DNA of 64,000 nt from Thalassospira marina (lineage in GTDB: Bacteria; Pseudomonadota; Alphaproteobacteria; Rhodospirillales; Thalassospiraceae): NCBI RefSeq assembly GCF_002844375.1, contig NZ_CP024199.1, positions 1,500,001 to 1,564,000 on the forward strand. The letters are read 5' to 3'. Positions 41,572-50,732 of the stretch are shown here, piece by piece (positions within the stretch are counted from its first letter, which is position 1; each line of letters begins with the position of its first letter). Both the position numbers and the translations under genes were made by a program. Under the pieces are notes generated by a model, which saw only the letters and a list, made by a program, of their open reading frames with translations, had not been told where the DNA came from and searched no databases.

Positions 41572-42786
41572 ATGATCCGACCAGAACCCGTCATGATCCG
41601 TGGCGTTTCCATGCTCTCTCGGAATGCGGCATCTGCCGTGTTGCCCGTTTCGCACCAAAAACGCACATCGCTTCTGACCCGGATGGGCAGCCTGGTGATT
41701 TTGGGCTTTCTTGCTTTTGGGGCAACGGCCCCTGCCATGGCGCAGGATGCCTCGGTAACCCGCCAGGTTGAACAGCTTCGCAAAGACCTTGATTTGCTGC
41801 AGCGTTATGTTTATCGCGAAGGCCCGCCCGCCGATGGTGCCGCGTCTGGCGCGGGTGCCGCAGCGGATGGCAATGCCCCGGCAGCCGCCCGCCAGCAGGT
41901 CCAGATCGATAATTTACAGGCCCAGATCACCCAGTTGACGGGCCAGATTGAAGAACAGGGCTACAAAGTCCGTCAGATGTCGGACCGGCTTGACCGCCTG
42001 ATTTCGGATGTTGATTTCCGTCTTAGCCAGCTTGAAGGTAAAAATGGCGGCCAGTCGGGTGGTATGTCCGGCGGTATGGCGCCAATGGGAAACGATAGTG
42101 CCAATGGTGGTGCCGCAGCCGGAGCCGCAGGTGCGGGCGCGGCAGCCGGTGCTGCTGCAACCGGGTCTTCTGGCGGGAATGCCGGAAATGCAGGTGCGCA
42201 GGGTAACCTTGGTGGTGCATCAGCCGGGCAGCAGCTTGATAAAAACGGCACGCGCCTGTTTGGTGTGATCCGCAATGAAGGCGAAGCCCCCAATGTACCC
42301 GCTGGCCCGCAGGGTGGTGGCAATAATGCCGCCGGTGCGGCAGCGGGTGCCGCTGCTGGTGCGGCCGCTGCATCGGGTGGGGATGGCGTATTGCCTGCCG
42401 GTGCCCCGCAGGATCAGTATCGTTATGCATTCGGGTTGTTGCGCCAGCAAAAATTCCCCGAAGCCGAAGCCGCGTTGCGCGCCTTCGTAAAGGCGCATCC
42501 GGACGATGCACTGGCCGGGAATGCACAATATTGGCTGGGCGAAACATTTTATGTGCGTGGCAATTATGACCAGGCATCGCTGGCCTTTACCGAAGGTTTC
42601 CAGAACTATCCTGACAGCCCGAAAGCAGCGGATAACCTGCTGAAACTGGGTATGTCGCTGGCAAATCTGGGTAAAACCGATGATGCCTGCCTGACTTATG
42701 ATCACCTGCTGTCGAATTTCCAGGGATCATCAACGGTTATTCTGGACCGGGCGCGTCAGGAAAAGAAAAATCGCAATTGTAAATAG
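41572..42786 (+). CDS. ybgF: Tol-Pal system protein YbgF (CpoB)
   Basis: A 404-residue periplasmic protein. A signal peptide ends APAMAQDAS after a long basic leader. A coiled coil at about 60-85 and again near 115-165 mediates trimerisation. A glycine/alanine-rich low-complexity linker spans about 170-280. TPR repeats follow at about 285-400 (YRYAFGLLRQQKFPEAEAALRAF, then AQYWLGETFYVRGNYDQA). CpoB coordinates peptidoglycan synthesis with outer-membrane constriction. The ATG at 41572 has AGGA 7 bases upstream; other in-frame starts exist nearby. Confidence 0.9.
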   Translation: MIRPEPVMIRGVSMLSRNAASAVLPVSHQKRTSLLTRMGSLVILGFLAFGATAPAMAQDASVTRQVEQLRKDLDLLQRYVYREGPPADGAASGAGAAADGNAPAAARQQVQIDNLQAQITQLTGQIEEQGYKVRQMSDRLDRLISDVDFRLSQLEGKNGGQSGGMSGGMAPMGNDSANGGAAAGAAGAGAAAGAAATGSSGGNAGNAGAQGNLGGASAGQQLDKNGTRLFGVIRNEGEAPNVPAGPQGGGNNAAGAAAGAAAGAAAASGGDGVLPAGAPQDQYRYAFGLLRQQKFPEAEAALRAFVKAHPDDALAGNAQYWLGETFYVRGNYDQASLAFTEGFQNYPDSPKAADNLLKLGMSLANLGKTDDACLTYDHLLSNFQGSSTVILDRARQEKKNRNCK

Positions 42787-42802
42787 GGTGATTGGTAAGA
42801 AC

Positions 42803-44290
42803 ATGACCAGTCGCCACAATGGCAGCACGGCGTCCAGCGGGGTTCCTCTGGACGCCGCTTCTTTTTCCGCCCTGATGGCACCATTTGCCCCGTTTGAGGC
42901 GCGGCCGCGTTTGCTGGTCGCGGTTTCGGGCGGGGCCGATAGCATGGCGCTGGCCATTTTGGCAAAACGCTGGTGCGATGATGCCGGTGGGGAATTACTG
43001 GCCGTAACCGTTGACCATGGCTTGCGCGCCGATGCCGCCGATGAAGCCCGCTGGGTAACCGGCCAACTGGTGAAATACGGGATTGAACATGTCGTTCTGC
43101 GCTGGGATGGGCCAAAACCCGGTGCGGCGGTGCAGGAGATGGCACGGGCGGCACGTTATCGCCTGATGGATGAACTGGCGCACAAGCGCGGCATTTTACA
43201 CCTGCTGGTCGCGCATCATTTCAATGACCAGGCCGAAACCATTACCATGCGCCAAAATCATGATAGCGGCGTGATTGGGCAGGCGGGGATGTCAGCCCGG
43301 CGCATTTTGGCGCATTGCCGGTTGTTGCGGCCCTTATTGACCACGTCACGGTATGACATCGAAGCGACCTTGATGGCGCAGGCGGGCACGACAGGGGAAG
43401 CCGGGCAGGCCTGGATCAATGACCCATCGAACACCAACCCCACCTTTGAACGCGTGCGTACCCGCCAAAAATTGCAGGATGCTGCAAGCCGCCAAAGGGA
43501 ACGTTTTTTGGCCGACGCTGGCACACTGGCGGCGGCGCGCATTGACATGGAACGTGCGATCGGGCGTTTTCTGGCCTGTCATGTGTCGCTTGATCCTGAT
43601 GGTGTGGCGCGCATTGATGGGGTGTTTGCATCAGCCCATCCGCAGGCTGCATTGATCGGGGGCGAAGACTTATCCGGTGCTGCGGCGGCGTATGGTGTCG
43701 GGCATGTTTTGCGTGTTGTTGGCGGGGCGAAATATCCACCTGCGCGGGACTCGGTTTTGCATGCATTGCAGTTATTGCGCGAAAAACGGGTTAACCGCCA
43801 CAGTCTGGGCGGTTGTGTTTTGCACCGGCGCGAAAATTACATTCTGGTCTATCGCGAATTTGGCCGGATGGCGCAGGAAGCCTGCCCGGTAAATATTGGT
43901 TCAGCCCGGCGATGGGATGAACGGTTCGAACTTTGCCTTGAAGCCCCTGAAAACGGGGGCTTGGCGGGGCAGGCGGGGGAATTATCCATCATCCCGCTTG
44001 GCCTGTGTGACCCGTTTCACAAGCGGGTTTTTCGCAACATGATGGCGCAAACCGTGCCGTTTTGGGCAAACCGGCCCCGGCAGGCCCTGGCGGCTTTGCC
44101 GCTTTTGCAATGGCAAGATCAGCCTTTATCTGTCGCTGGCCTTGAGATTCATGAGCTTTCCGACGTATTATCCGCCGCCGGTTGCCCGACAGATCATCTG
44201 GAGCTGTTTCGGGCAATCAGAGTGACGTGGCGGTTTATGCCATCGGCCCCTTTGTGGGAAGGTGGTTTTAAATTCGTCGCAAATCCGTGA
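42803..44290 (+). CDS. tilS: tRNA(Ile)-lysidine synthase
   Basis: A 495-residue enzyme that modifies C34 of the CAU-anticodon isoleucine tRNA to lysidine, so that it reads AUA. The PP-loop motif LLVAVSGGADSMALA lies at about 35-49, and HHFNDQAETITMR is the second family motif. The C-terminal domain is long for the family. The ATG at 42803 is 17 bases after ybgF; the open frame continues upstream into ybgF but that extension is not conserved. In many relatives tilS sits between ybgF and ftsH as here. Confidence 0.93.
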   Translation: MTSRHNGSTASSGVPLDAASFSALMAPFAPFEARPRLLVAVSGGADSMALAILAKRWCDDAGGELLAVTVDHGLRADAADEARWVTGQLVKYGIEHVVLRWDGPKPGAAVQEMARAARYRLMDELAHKRGILHLLVAHHFNDQAETITMRQNHDSGVIGQAGMSARRILAHCRLLRPLLTTSRYDIEATLMAQAGTTGEAGQAWINDPSNTNPTFERVRTRQKLQDAASRQRERFLADAGTLAAARIDMERAIGRFLACHVSLDPDGVARIDGVFASAHPQAALIGGEDLSGAAAAYGVGHVLRVVGGAKYPPARDSVLHALQLLREKRVNRHSLGGCVLHRRENYILVYREFGRMAQEACPVNIGSARRWDERFELCLEAPENGGLAGQAGELSIIPLGLCDPFHKRVFRNMMAQTVPFWANRPRQALAALPLLQWQDQPLSVAGLEIHELSDVLSAAGCPTDHLELFRAIRVTWRFMPSAPLWEGGFKFVANP

Positions 44291-44401
44291 CTTCGTACTT
44301 GCGCCAGACCTGCCTGTTATTATCTGATGGGTCAGGTCATGTCGCGGGGTGCCTGCCGCGTAGTGGCGGAAATTGTTCGCGACCAGTAGCTTGGAAAGAA
44401 T

Positions 44402-46339
44402 ATGGGAAAAAATCTCGCACTGTGGGTCATCATAGCCATTCTTTTGGTGGCTTTGTTTAACCTGTTCCAGTCGCCATCCGGACGGTCGGGCCAGTCACAG
44501 CTGGCATTTTCGGACTTTCTGTCGGATGTTGATTCCGGACAGATTTCTGAAGTGACCATTCAGGGCAAAAATCTTACGGCGCAGACGCGCGACGGCCGCT
44601 CCGTCAATGTCTATACCCCGAATTACCCTGACCTGGTTCAGAAGCTGAATGAAAAGGGCGTACGCATTGTTGCGAAGCCTGAAGAATCGCTGTCGCCGCT
44701 TATGAGCGCGCTGATCAGCTGGTTCCCGATGCTTCTGATCATTGGTGTCTGGATTTTCTTCATGCGCCAGATGCAGGGCGGCGGCGGCAAGGCCATGGGT
44801 TTTGGCAAGTCGAAGGCAAAGCTTTTGACCGAAAAATCCGGCCGTGTGACCTTTGAAGACGTTGCTGGCATCGAAGAAGCCAAAAGCGAACTTGAAGAAG
44901 TTGTCGACTTCCTGCGTGATCCGCAGAAGTTCCAGCGTCTTGGTGGTAAAATCCCCAAAGGTATGCTGCTTGTCGGTCCTCCGGGTACGGGTAAGACGCT
45001 GCTGGCGCGTGCGATTGCAGGCGAAGCCAATGTGCCGTTTTTCACCATTTCGGGTTCCGACTTTGTGGAAATGTTTGTTGGTGTTGGTGCCTCGCGTGTT
45101 CGCGACATGTTTGAACAGGGCAAAAAGAACGCACCCTGCATCATTTTCATCGACGAAATCGATGCTGTTGGCCGCCATCGTGGTGCCGGTCTTGGCGGTG
45201 GTAACGATGAACGCGAACAGACGCTTAACCAGCTTCTGGTCGAGATGGATGGTTTTGAAGCCAATGAAGGCGTGATCCTTGTTGCGGCAACCAACCGTCC
45301 TGACGTTCTGGACCCTGCATTGCTGCGTCCGGGCCGTTTTGACCGCCAGGTTGTTGTGCCGAACCCCGACCTTGAAGGCCGCGCGCATATTCTTGGCGTG
45401 CATGCCCGCAAGATCCCGCTGGGTCCGGATGTTGATCTGCGCACGGTTGCACGTGGTACGCCGGGCTTCTCCGGTGCTGACCTTGCCAACCTGGTGAACG
45501 AAGCAGCCCTGGCTGCAGCGCGCCTTGGCAAACGTGTTGTTACCATGTCGGATTTCGAAAACGCCAAGGACAAGGTCATGATGGGGGCAGAGCGCCGCTC
45601 CATGATCATGACCGATGACGAAAAGAAACTGACAGCCTATCACGAAGGTGGTCATGCGCTGGTGGCACTGCATACCCCGGCATCTGACCCCATCCACAAG
45701 GCAACCATCATTCCGCGCGGTCGTGCGCTGGGTATGGTGATGCGCCTGCCGGAACGTGACCAGGTTTCAAAATCCTACGAACAGCTTATTTCCGATCTGG
45801 CTGTTGCCATGGGGGGCCGTGTTGCCGAAGAAATTATTTTCGGCAAGGACAAGGTGACCACCGGGGCATCGTCCGACATCAACATGGTGACGCAATATGC
45901 GCGCAAGATGGTGACGGAATGGGGCTTCTCGGAAAAGCTTGGTAACGTCAAATATGTTGATAACCAGGAAGAAGTATTCCTGGGGCATTCGGTTGCCCAG
46001 CATAAGAACGTGTCGGAAAAAACCGCACAGTTGATTGACGAAGAAGTTCGCCGTTTCTCGGATGAGGCACTGGAATTTGCTCGTCGTGTTCTGACCGAAC
46101 ATATTGACGATCTGCATATCCTTGCCAAAGCCCTGCTGGAATATGAAACCCTGAGCGGTAAAGAAATCGAAGCCCTGTTGCGGGGTGAAGAAATCAACCG
46201 TCCGGGCCATACCGGCGGGACGGGTGCCGATAACGGGACTTCTGGCCGTCGTTCTGCCGTCCCGGCATCGGGTACGCGCAAGGAAACCCCTGGTGAAGGC
46301 GGTGGTGACCTGTCACCCGAACCGCAGCCGGGCAGCTAA
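44402..46339 (+). CDS. ftsH: ATP-dependent zinc metalloprotease FtsH
   Basis: A 645-residue inner-membrane protease with membrane helices at about 5-22 and 103-122. The AAA module has Walker A GPPGTGKT at 192-199, Walker B IIFIDE at 247-252 and the second region of homology ATNRPDVLDPALLRPGRFDR. The zinc motif is HEGGH at 414-418, a variant of the more usual HEAGH that keeps both His and Glu. It degrades misfolded membrane proteins and regulators such as LpxC. The C-terminal tail of about 40 residues is Gly/Pro-rich. Confidence 0.97.
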   Translation: MGKNLALWVIIAILLVALFNLFQSPSGRSGQSQLAFSDFLSDVDSGQISEVTIQGKNLTAQTRDGRSVNVYTPNYPDLVQKLNEKGVRIVAKPEESLSPLMSALISWFPMLLIIGVWIFFMRQMQGGGGKAMGFGKSKAKLLTEKSGRVTFEDVAGIEEAKSELEEVVDFLRDPQKFQRLGGKIPKGMLLVGPPGTGKTLLARAIAGEANVPFFTISGSDFVEMFVGVGASRVRDMFEQGKKNAPCIIFIDEIDAVGRHRGAGLGGGNDEREQTLNQLLVEMDGFEANEGVILVAATNRPDVLDPALLRPGRFDRQVVVPNPDLEGRAHILGVHARKIPLGPDVDLRTVARGTPGFSGADLANLVNEAALAAARLGKRVVTMSDFENAKDKVMMGAERRSMIMTDDEKKLTAYHEGGHALVALHTPASDPIHKATIIPRGRALGMVMRLPERDQVSKSYEQLISDLAVAMGGRVAEEIIFGKDKVTTGASSDINMVTQYARKMVTEWGFSEKLGNVKYVDNQEEVFLGHSVAQHKNVSEKTAQLIDEEVRRFSDEALEFARRVLTEHIDDLHILAKALLEYETLSGKEIEALLRGEEINRPGHTGGTGADNGTSGRRSAVPASGTRKETPGEGGGDLSPEPQPGS

Positions 46340-46357
46340 AAGAGAGATTGCTGACCT

Positions 46358-47476
46358 ATGGACAAGATCGAAGGATCGGTCCTGCGAAGCCCCGCCGATG
46401 TGCGGGGCTTTGCTGATTTTGATGGACCGCTTTATTACGCACCGACCGGTTTTATCGACCGGGCGGACGACCCGCAAACCCTGCCGCTGGCTGGTGGCCG
46501 CCGGGGGTTTTCGGCCCTGGAAATTATCCGCCGTAACGAAGGTGGTGGCGCGCAAAGCATGATTTTGCCGCTGCTGGCCCTTGAAGGCTGGGTTCAGAAT
46601 TCGGGCCGGGTGGATGAAATCAATGCCGTGCTGGACCGCCTGACGGGCAACCGCCGCGCATTTGCCAACCAGGACATGGAAAGCACCCATGTGATGGGGA
46701 TTGTGAATGTCACCCCGGACAGTTTTTCGGATGGGGGGGATCATAACAGTGTCGAACAGGCCATTGCCCATGGCCGTGCCCTTGCTGCCCACGGTGCATC
46801 GATCCTCGATATTGGCGGGGAATCAACCCGTCCGGGTGCTGCACCTGTTTCAATCGATGAAGAAATCGCCCGTGTTGTTCCTGTGATCCAGGCCTTGTCG
46901 GCGGATGGACATTGCGTATCGGTTGATACGCGCCATGGTGCGGTGATGAAGGCGGCGATGCAGGCCGGTGCGCATATCATCAATGATGTTACCGCGCTGG
47001 CGGGGGATGAGGAATCCCTTGAATTTGTCAGCCAGTCCGATGATGCGCCGGTGATCCTGATGCATATGCAGGGGGAACCCGGCACCATGCAGGACAATCC
47101 GCAATATGATTGTGTGCTGCTTGATGTTTATGACTATCTGCTTGATCGCATTGAAAGCTGCGAACAGGCGGGTATCAGCCGGGATCGCATTTGCGTTGAC
47201 CCGGGTATCGGGTTTGGCAAGTCGCTGTCACATAACCTTGAACTGCTGTCACGGCTGGCGCTGTTTCATGGGTTGGGCTGCCCGGTTTTGCTGGGGGCGT
47301 CGCGCAAATCCTTTATTGGCAAGATCGACCCGGCCGCTACCCCGAAACAGCGTTTGGGCGGTTCGCTTACGGCGGCCCTGAATGGCTGGCGGCAGGGCGC
47401 GCAGATTTTGCGTGTTCATGACGTCGAAGAAACAGTGCAGGCCCTGAGTGTTGCCTCGGCCATTGGGGCTGTCTGA
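46358..47476 (+). CDS. folP: Dihydropteroate synthase with N-terminal extension
   Basis: A 372-residue enzyme of folate synthesis that condenses p-aminobenzoate with 6-hydroxymethyl-dihydropterin pyrophosphate. The catalytic TIM barrel begins at about 112 with MGIVNVTPDSFSDGG, then DIGGESTRPGA, SVDTRHGAVM, INDVTAL, VDPGIGFGKS and LLGASRKSFIG. The first 110 residues are an extra domain (YAPTGFIDRADD, LPLAGGRRGFSALEII), as seen in other Rhodospirillales FolP proteins. It starts 18 bases after ftsH. In relatives glmM follows directly; here 5.6 kb of sensory genes intervene. Confidence 0.95.
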   Translation: MDKIEGSVLRSPADVRGFADFDGPLYYAPTGFIDRADDPQTLPLAGGRRGFSALEIIRRNEGGGAQSMILPLLALEGWVQNSGRVDEINAVLDRLTGNRRAFANQDMESTHVMGIVNVTPDSFSDGGDHNSVEQAIAHGRALAAHGASILDIGGESTRPGAAPVSIDEEIARVVPVIQALSADGHCVSVDTRHGAVMKAAMQAGAHIINDVTALAGDEESLEFVSQSDDAPVILMHMQGEPGTMQDNPQYDCVLLDVYDYLLDRIESCEQAGISRDRICVDPGIGFGKSLSHNLELLSRLALFHGLGCPVLLGASRKSFIGKIDPAATPKQRLGGSLTAALNGWRQGAQILRVHDVEETVQALSVASAIGAV

Positions 47477-47511
47477 AGCATTTGGGCAGTAAAGCCGGTT
47501 TCAATTTCACA

Positions 47512-47550
47512 GGGCGGTAATGATATTTATTCTCATTGCCGCCCTTTTTA
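47512..47550 (+). terminator. Intrinsic terminator after folP
   Basis: GGGCGGTAATGA and TCATTGCCGCCC pair over 12 positions with one mismatch around a 9-base loop and are followed by TTTTTATTT. Confidence 0.88.
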
Positions 47551-47730
47551 TTTGGATTGATCGCAAATCTGTCATTTTCTGACAGTGGGGGCTTCCTGCT
47601 TGCCATGGCAGGTCTTTGTCTTCATATCTCTATCACCGGAAAAGCAGTGTGCTTGTGTGCCGCATTGTACCTGCAGTGCAGCAAGGCGGTGCCATGCCCG
47701 GAAAGATTAAAATTCGTGCCCGAACGCACA

Positions 47731-47759
47731 TTGACACGTTTATGGTGTGGTATTGTAAA
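47731..47759 (+). promoter_or_regulatory. Candidate promoter of the response regulator gene
   Basis: A perfect TTGACA -35 box is followed by TGTAAA at 17 bases spacing, or TATTGT at 14. It ends about 38 bases before the start codon. The -10 box is weak. Confidence 0.35.
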
Positions 47760-47797
47760 GTGTTGCTGTGCTGTCAGGCAGGTCGGAGCAGAAATAG

Positions 47798-48586
47798 ATG
47801 GCTGCGTGCATTTTTGTGGTCGAAGACAATGAGGACCTCAACCGTGATCTCTGTGAATATCTGGAGATCTGCGGCTTTGATGTTGTCGGATGTGAAAGCG
47901 GCCAGGAATTTCATCGCGCGCTTGAGGAACTGACGCCGACTGCCGTGATTTTCGATGTCATGCTGCCAGATGCCGACGGGTTTGATCTGGCCCGTTTTAC
48001 CCGCAACAAACTTGATTGCGGGATCATGATGCTGACATCGCTTTCGGGGATGGACCAGCACCTGACCGGTTATCAGGCCGGTGCGGATGTGTATCTGACC
48101 AAGGACAGCCCGCTTTCCGTGATCGAGGCAGCCCTGCGGCCGCTGTTGCGCCGTGTGGCAACCCCGGCAACGGACGACGTTGCAGATAGCACACAGGACC
48201 TTCCTGGTGATTGCTGGACGCTGGATCGCCTTAACTGGACCCTGACCACCCCGGAAGGCAGTGCCGCCGTGCTGACAGCCGGGGAACGCACGATTATCAG
48301 CGTGCTGATCGAGGCCAATGGCGGCTGGTTGACCCGCCCGGATATTGTTATGGCGCTGGGCAAGGCAGACACGGCTGAAAATTGCCGTAACCTTGATACG
48401 GCCATTCGTCGTGTACGCCAGAAAATTTCCAAGGATACCGGGGCGGAATTGCCGGTGCGCACGGCGTATGGCCGTGGTTATGCCTTTACATCGCCCGCCG
48501 TTATTGTTGGGGATGAGGCGGAGGCTGATGGCGGTAGCACCAGTGCAACCACCGCAAGTGCAACGAAAGTGCGCACCAACGCCTGA
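47798..48586 (+). CDS. OmpR-type response regulator
   Basis: A 262-residue regulator. The receiver domain covers 1-115, with acidic Glu9/Asp10, phospho-acceptor Asp53 in VIFDVMLPDADG, Thr80 and Lys102 in YLTKDSP. The winged helix DNA-binding domain is at about 140-235 (LTAGERTIISVLIEANGGWLT, then NLDTAIRRVRQKI and AYGRGYAF). The last 25 residues are a low-complexity Ser/Thr/Ala tail. It is convergent with two tandem histidine kinase genes, whose products are its likely partners, although the genes are not in one operon. Confidence 0.9.
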   Translation: MAACIFVVEDNEDLNRDLCEYLEICGFDVVGCESGQEFHRALEELTPTAVIFDVMLPDADGFDLARFTRNKLDCGIMMLTSLSGMDQHLTGYQAGADVYLTKDSPLSVIEAALRPLLRRVATPATDDVADSTQDLPGDCWTLDRLNWTLTTPEGSAAVLTAGERTIISVLIEANGGWLTRPDIVMALGKADTAENCRNLDTAIRRVRQKISKDTGAELPVRTAYGRGYAFTSPAVIVGDEAEADGGSTSATTASATKVRTNA

Positions 48587-48606
48587 TCAATCTGTTGCAT
48601 TCCTGA

Positions 48607-48652
48607 ATGATGCCGTTACGCCGATGCGTTAAACGTTCGGCGGCATTTTTGC
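48607..48652 (+). terminator. Terminator after the response regulator gene
   Basis: ATGCCG pairs with CGGCAT, and the inner CCGA with TCGG, around an AT-richer loop, followed by TTTTTG. It fills the 68-base gap between the convergent response regulator and kinase genes. Confidence 0.6.
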
Positions 48653-48654
48653 GT

Positions 48655-50730
48655 TTAAAGCGGCGCTTCCAGTGGCAGGGTGATGCGGATATTGAAGTTT
48701 TTATCCTTGCCCGTGACGATATCGGTTTTTCCGCCATGGGCGGTGATGATGCGCTGGGTAATATGCAGGCCAAGGCCCATATCGTTGCGCGGTGCCAGCT
48801 TTTCCAGATCGATTTTCTTTTCATAAAACCGGTTGGGGCCAGCATCGGGATCAGCCGCATTTTGATAGGCAAACAGCGATTTGCGCAGGCTTTCGACATT
48901 GTCACTTTCGGCCTCGTTCAGGCCGGGGTGGGAAATGTCGATAATCAGGGTGATGTTATGTTCTTCATGTGCCACCAGCGAAATGGCTTCACCGGGTTGA
49001 TGGCGGCGGGCATTTTCAATCACGTTGGTCAGGGCCAGGCCCAGCAGGGTTTCATCGGCATATAAAACGCTGTTGGCCGTACCGGCATAGGTCAGATGCA
49101 CCTTGGCATTATCGCGCTGGGCCAGGGCGACAAATTCCTGCAGGAAGGATTTGGCAGGGACAAGTTTGCGCGCCAGCGCAAATTGCGGCGCATTAAGGTT
49201 ATCCTTGCCCAAAAATACATCCACCAGCCTTGCCAGTTTACCAGACTGGTCCTGAATGCGTTTCAGGCGGTCTGTTACCGGGCGGGGGACATCAAGGTTG
49301 CCGCTTGCTGCGGCTTCCTTATGCAGGCGCAGGGTTACCATTTCGGCTGCCCGCTGGATCACGGCAAGCGGGGTGCGAAATTCGTGTGACAGCATTGAAA
49401 CCAGCTTGCGCTGTTCCTGAACGATTTTTTCCGTGCTTTCGGCGATGTTGGATGCCCGCAAGCGGTCGCGGTCAATGGCGGTAATGCGAAGCGCCATCAG
49501 CACGCTCATCAAAACCAGATGTGCGGCCAGGGCGATGGGGTAGGCTGCCACGGTGAAGCTATTGATTGGCAGGATATTGTTGATCGCCAGATAATAGATC
49601 ATCAGGGCCGTTGTCGGCACCGTCATAACGGTCAGGTAAATCCAGTGTACGGCGTAACGTGGATTACGAATGATGCGACGGATCAGGAAGCTGATGTAAA
49701 TCATCATGACGCCAGCGTGCGAGAACTGGCAGAAGCTGGCGAAAATTGTGTAAAGCGGCGACGTTGCCGTGACCGACCCCAGCATAATGATGGCCGAATA
49801 GCTGTAAAATATGCGCTTACAGAACCGGCATTCCGACCCGATATCGAGGATGCTGACCCAAAGCAGGCTGGCTGCCGCAATATTGATGGCTGTTCCCGCA
49901 CCGATAAACAGGTCATTGGCATAGGGCCATTCCGGGGCGACCACGGTTAAAAACAGGCCATCGACGCTGGATGACAAAATGCCAAAGGCAAACAGGCAGG
50001 TGCCATAAAGTGTTACGGCATTATCGCGAATGAATGACCCGATCACCATATAAATGACCGACATCATCAGGATCACACCAATAAACAATCCCCTGCCAGC
50101 AAGCCCGGTTGACCAACGGCTGATCATGACATCATTGGACAGCAGGGATGCCTGCAGGAACTGTGTGCTGTTGGATTGCGTGCGGATGTAAAGGGTATAT
50201 TGCCCGGCCTCCAGGGCGGGGAAGGCGGCAATATGTCCCGGGGCCAGCACCGGCCGCTGGCTCGAAGGCACATGATCGCCCAGAAGGGTGGTCCATAACG
50301 GCGACGTTGACCCCTTGCGCATCAGATACAGGTTGATTTCATTAAGATAAATCGGACCGATATCAATGTGGCGGCTGCCCTTGATGGCGTTTTCAGCAAT
50401 AAGGTCAATCCGATACCAGATGGCATCGGTGGTATAGCCAAAGGCCGGTATGCCCTCGTGCGGGGTAAAGGCGCTTTCGGGCAGGGCGCGAATATCTTGC
50501 AGAGACCTGTTCTGTGTCGGGTCGCGGTAGCTGGCAATATGGCCGTTAAACAGGATGTCGCCATCTTCCGGTTGGGAAAGATAAGCCGGTGGCGCCAGAT
50601 CGGCCTGTGCTGGGGGGCAAAAAACCGCCATAACCCAGAATGCGGCAATAAGGGCGATGGCCGCGGCATGCGGTTTTGCAACAAACAGCTTTGTCAGGCG
50701 TGATCGCATCATAGTCAGGGATTGGGACAT
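48655..50730 (-). CDS. 7TMR-DISM sensor histidine kinase (second of tandem pair, altered G1 box)
   Basis: A 691-residue membrane kinase. After a signal sequence ending PPAQA, a periplasmic beta-rich sensor (7TMR-DISMED2-like) spans about 45-205, with YRDPTQNRSLQDI and DAIWYRIDLIAEN. Seven membrane helices follow at about 215-415. HisKA has the phosphorylation site MLSHEFRTPLAVIQR, and HATPase_c has NVIENARRHQ and MGLGLHITQRIITAHGG. The expected DxGPG (G1) loop reads DISHPGL, with the Asp shifted and the first Gly lost, so ATP binding may be weak. It starts 2 bases after the upstream kinase stop. Confidence 0.88.
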   Translation of the reverse strand: MSQSLTMMRSRLTKLFVAKPHAAAIALIAAFWVMAVFCPPAQADLAPPAYLSQPEDGDILFNGHIASYRDPTQNRSLQDIRALPESAFTPHEGIPAFGYTTDAIWYRIDLIAENAIKGSRHIDIGPIYLNEINLYLMRKGSTSPLWTTLLGDHVPSSQRPVLAPGHIAAFPALEAGQYTLYIRTQSNSTQFLQASLLSNDVMISRWSTGLAGRGLFIGVILMMSVIYMVIGSFIRDNAVTLYGTCLFAFGILSSSVDGLFLTVVAPEWPYANDLFIGAGTAINIAAASLLWVSILDIGSECRFCKRIFYSYSAIIMLGSVTATSPLYTIFASFCQFSHAGVMMIYISFLIRRIIRNPRYAVHWIYLTVMTVPTTALMIYYLAINNILPINSFTVAAYPIALAAHLVLMSVLMALRITAIDRDRLRASNIAESTEKIVQEQRKLVSMLSHEFRTPLAVIQRAAEMVTLRLHKEAAASGNLDVPRPVTDRLKRIQDQSGKLARLVDVFLGKDNLNAPQFALARKLVPAKSFLQEFVALAQRDNAKVHLTYAGTANSVLYADETLLGLALTNVIENARRHQPGEAISLVAHEEHNITLIIDISHPGLNEAESDNVESLRKSLFAYQNAADPDAGPNRFYEKKIDLEKLAPRNDMGLGLHITQRIITAHGGKTDIVTGKDKNFNIRITLPLEAPL

Positions 50731-50732
50731 GG

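Larger units (their letters stand above)
47477..47797. other. Intergenic region between folP and the response regulator gene
   Basis: About 320 bases. The left end holds the folP terminator. TTGACA at 47731-47736 with TATTGT 14 bases or TGTAAA 17 bases downstream is a possible promoter for the response regulator gene. Open frames at 47536-47933 look random. Confidence 0.5.
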
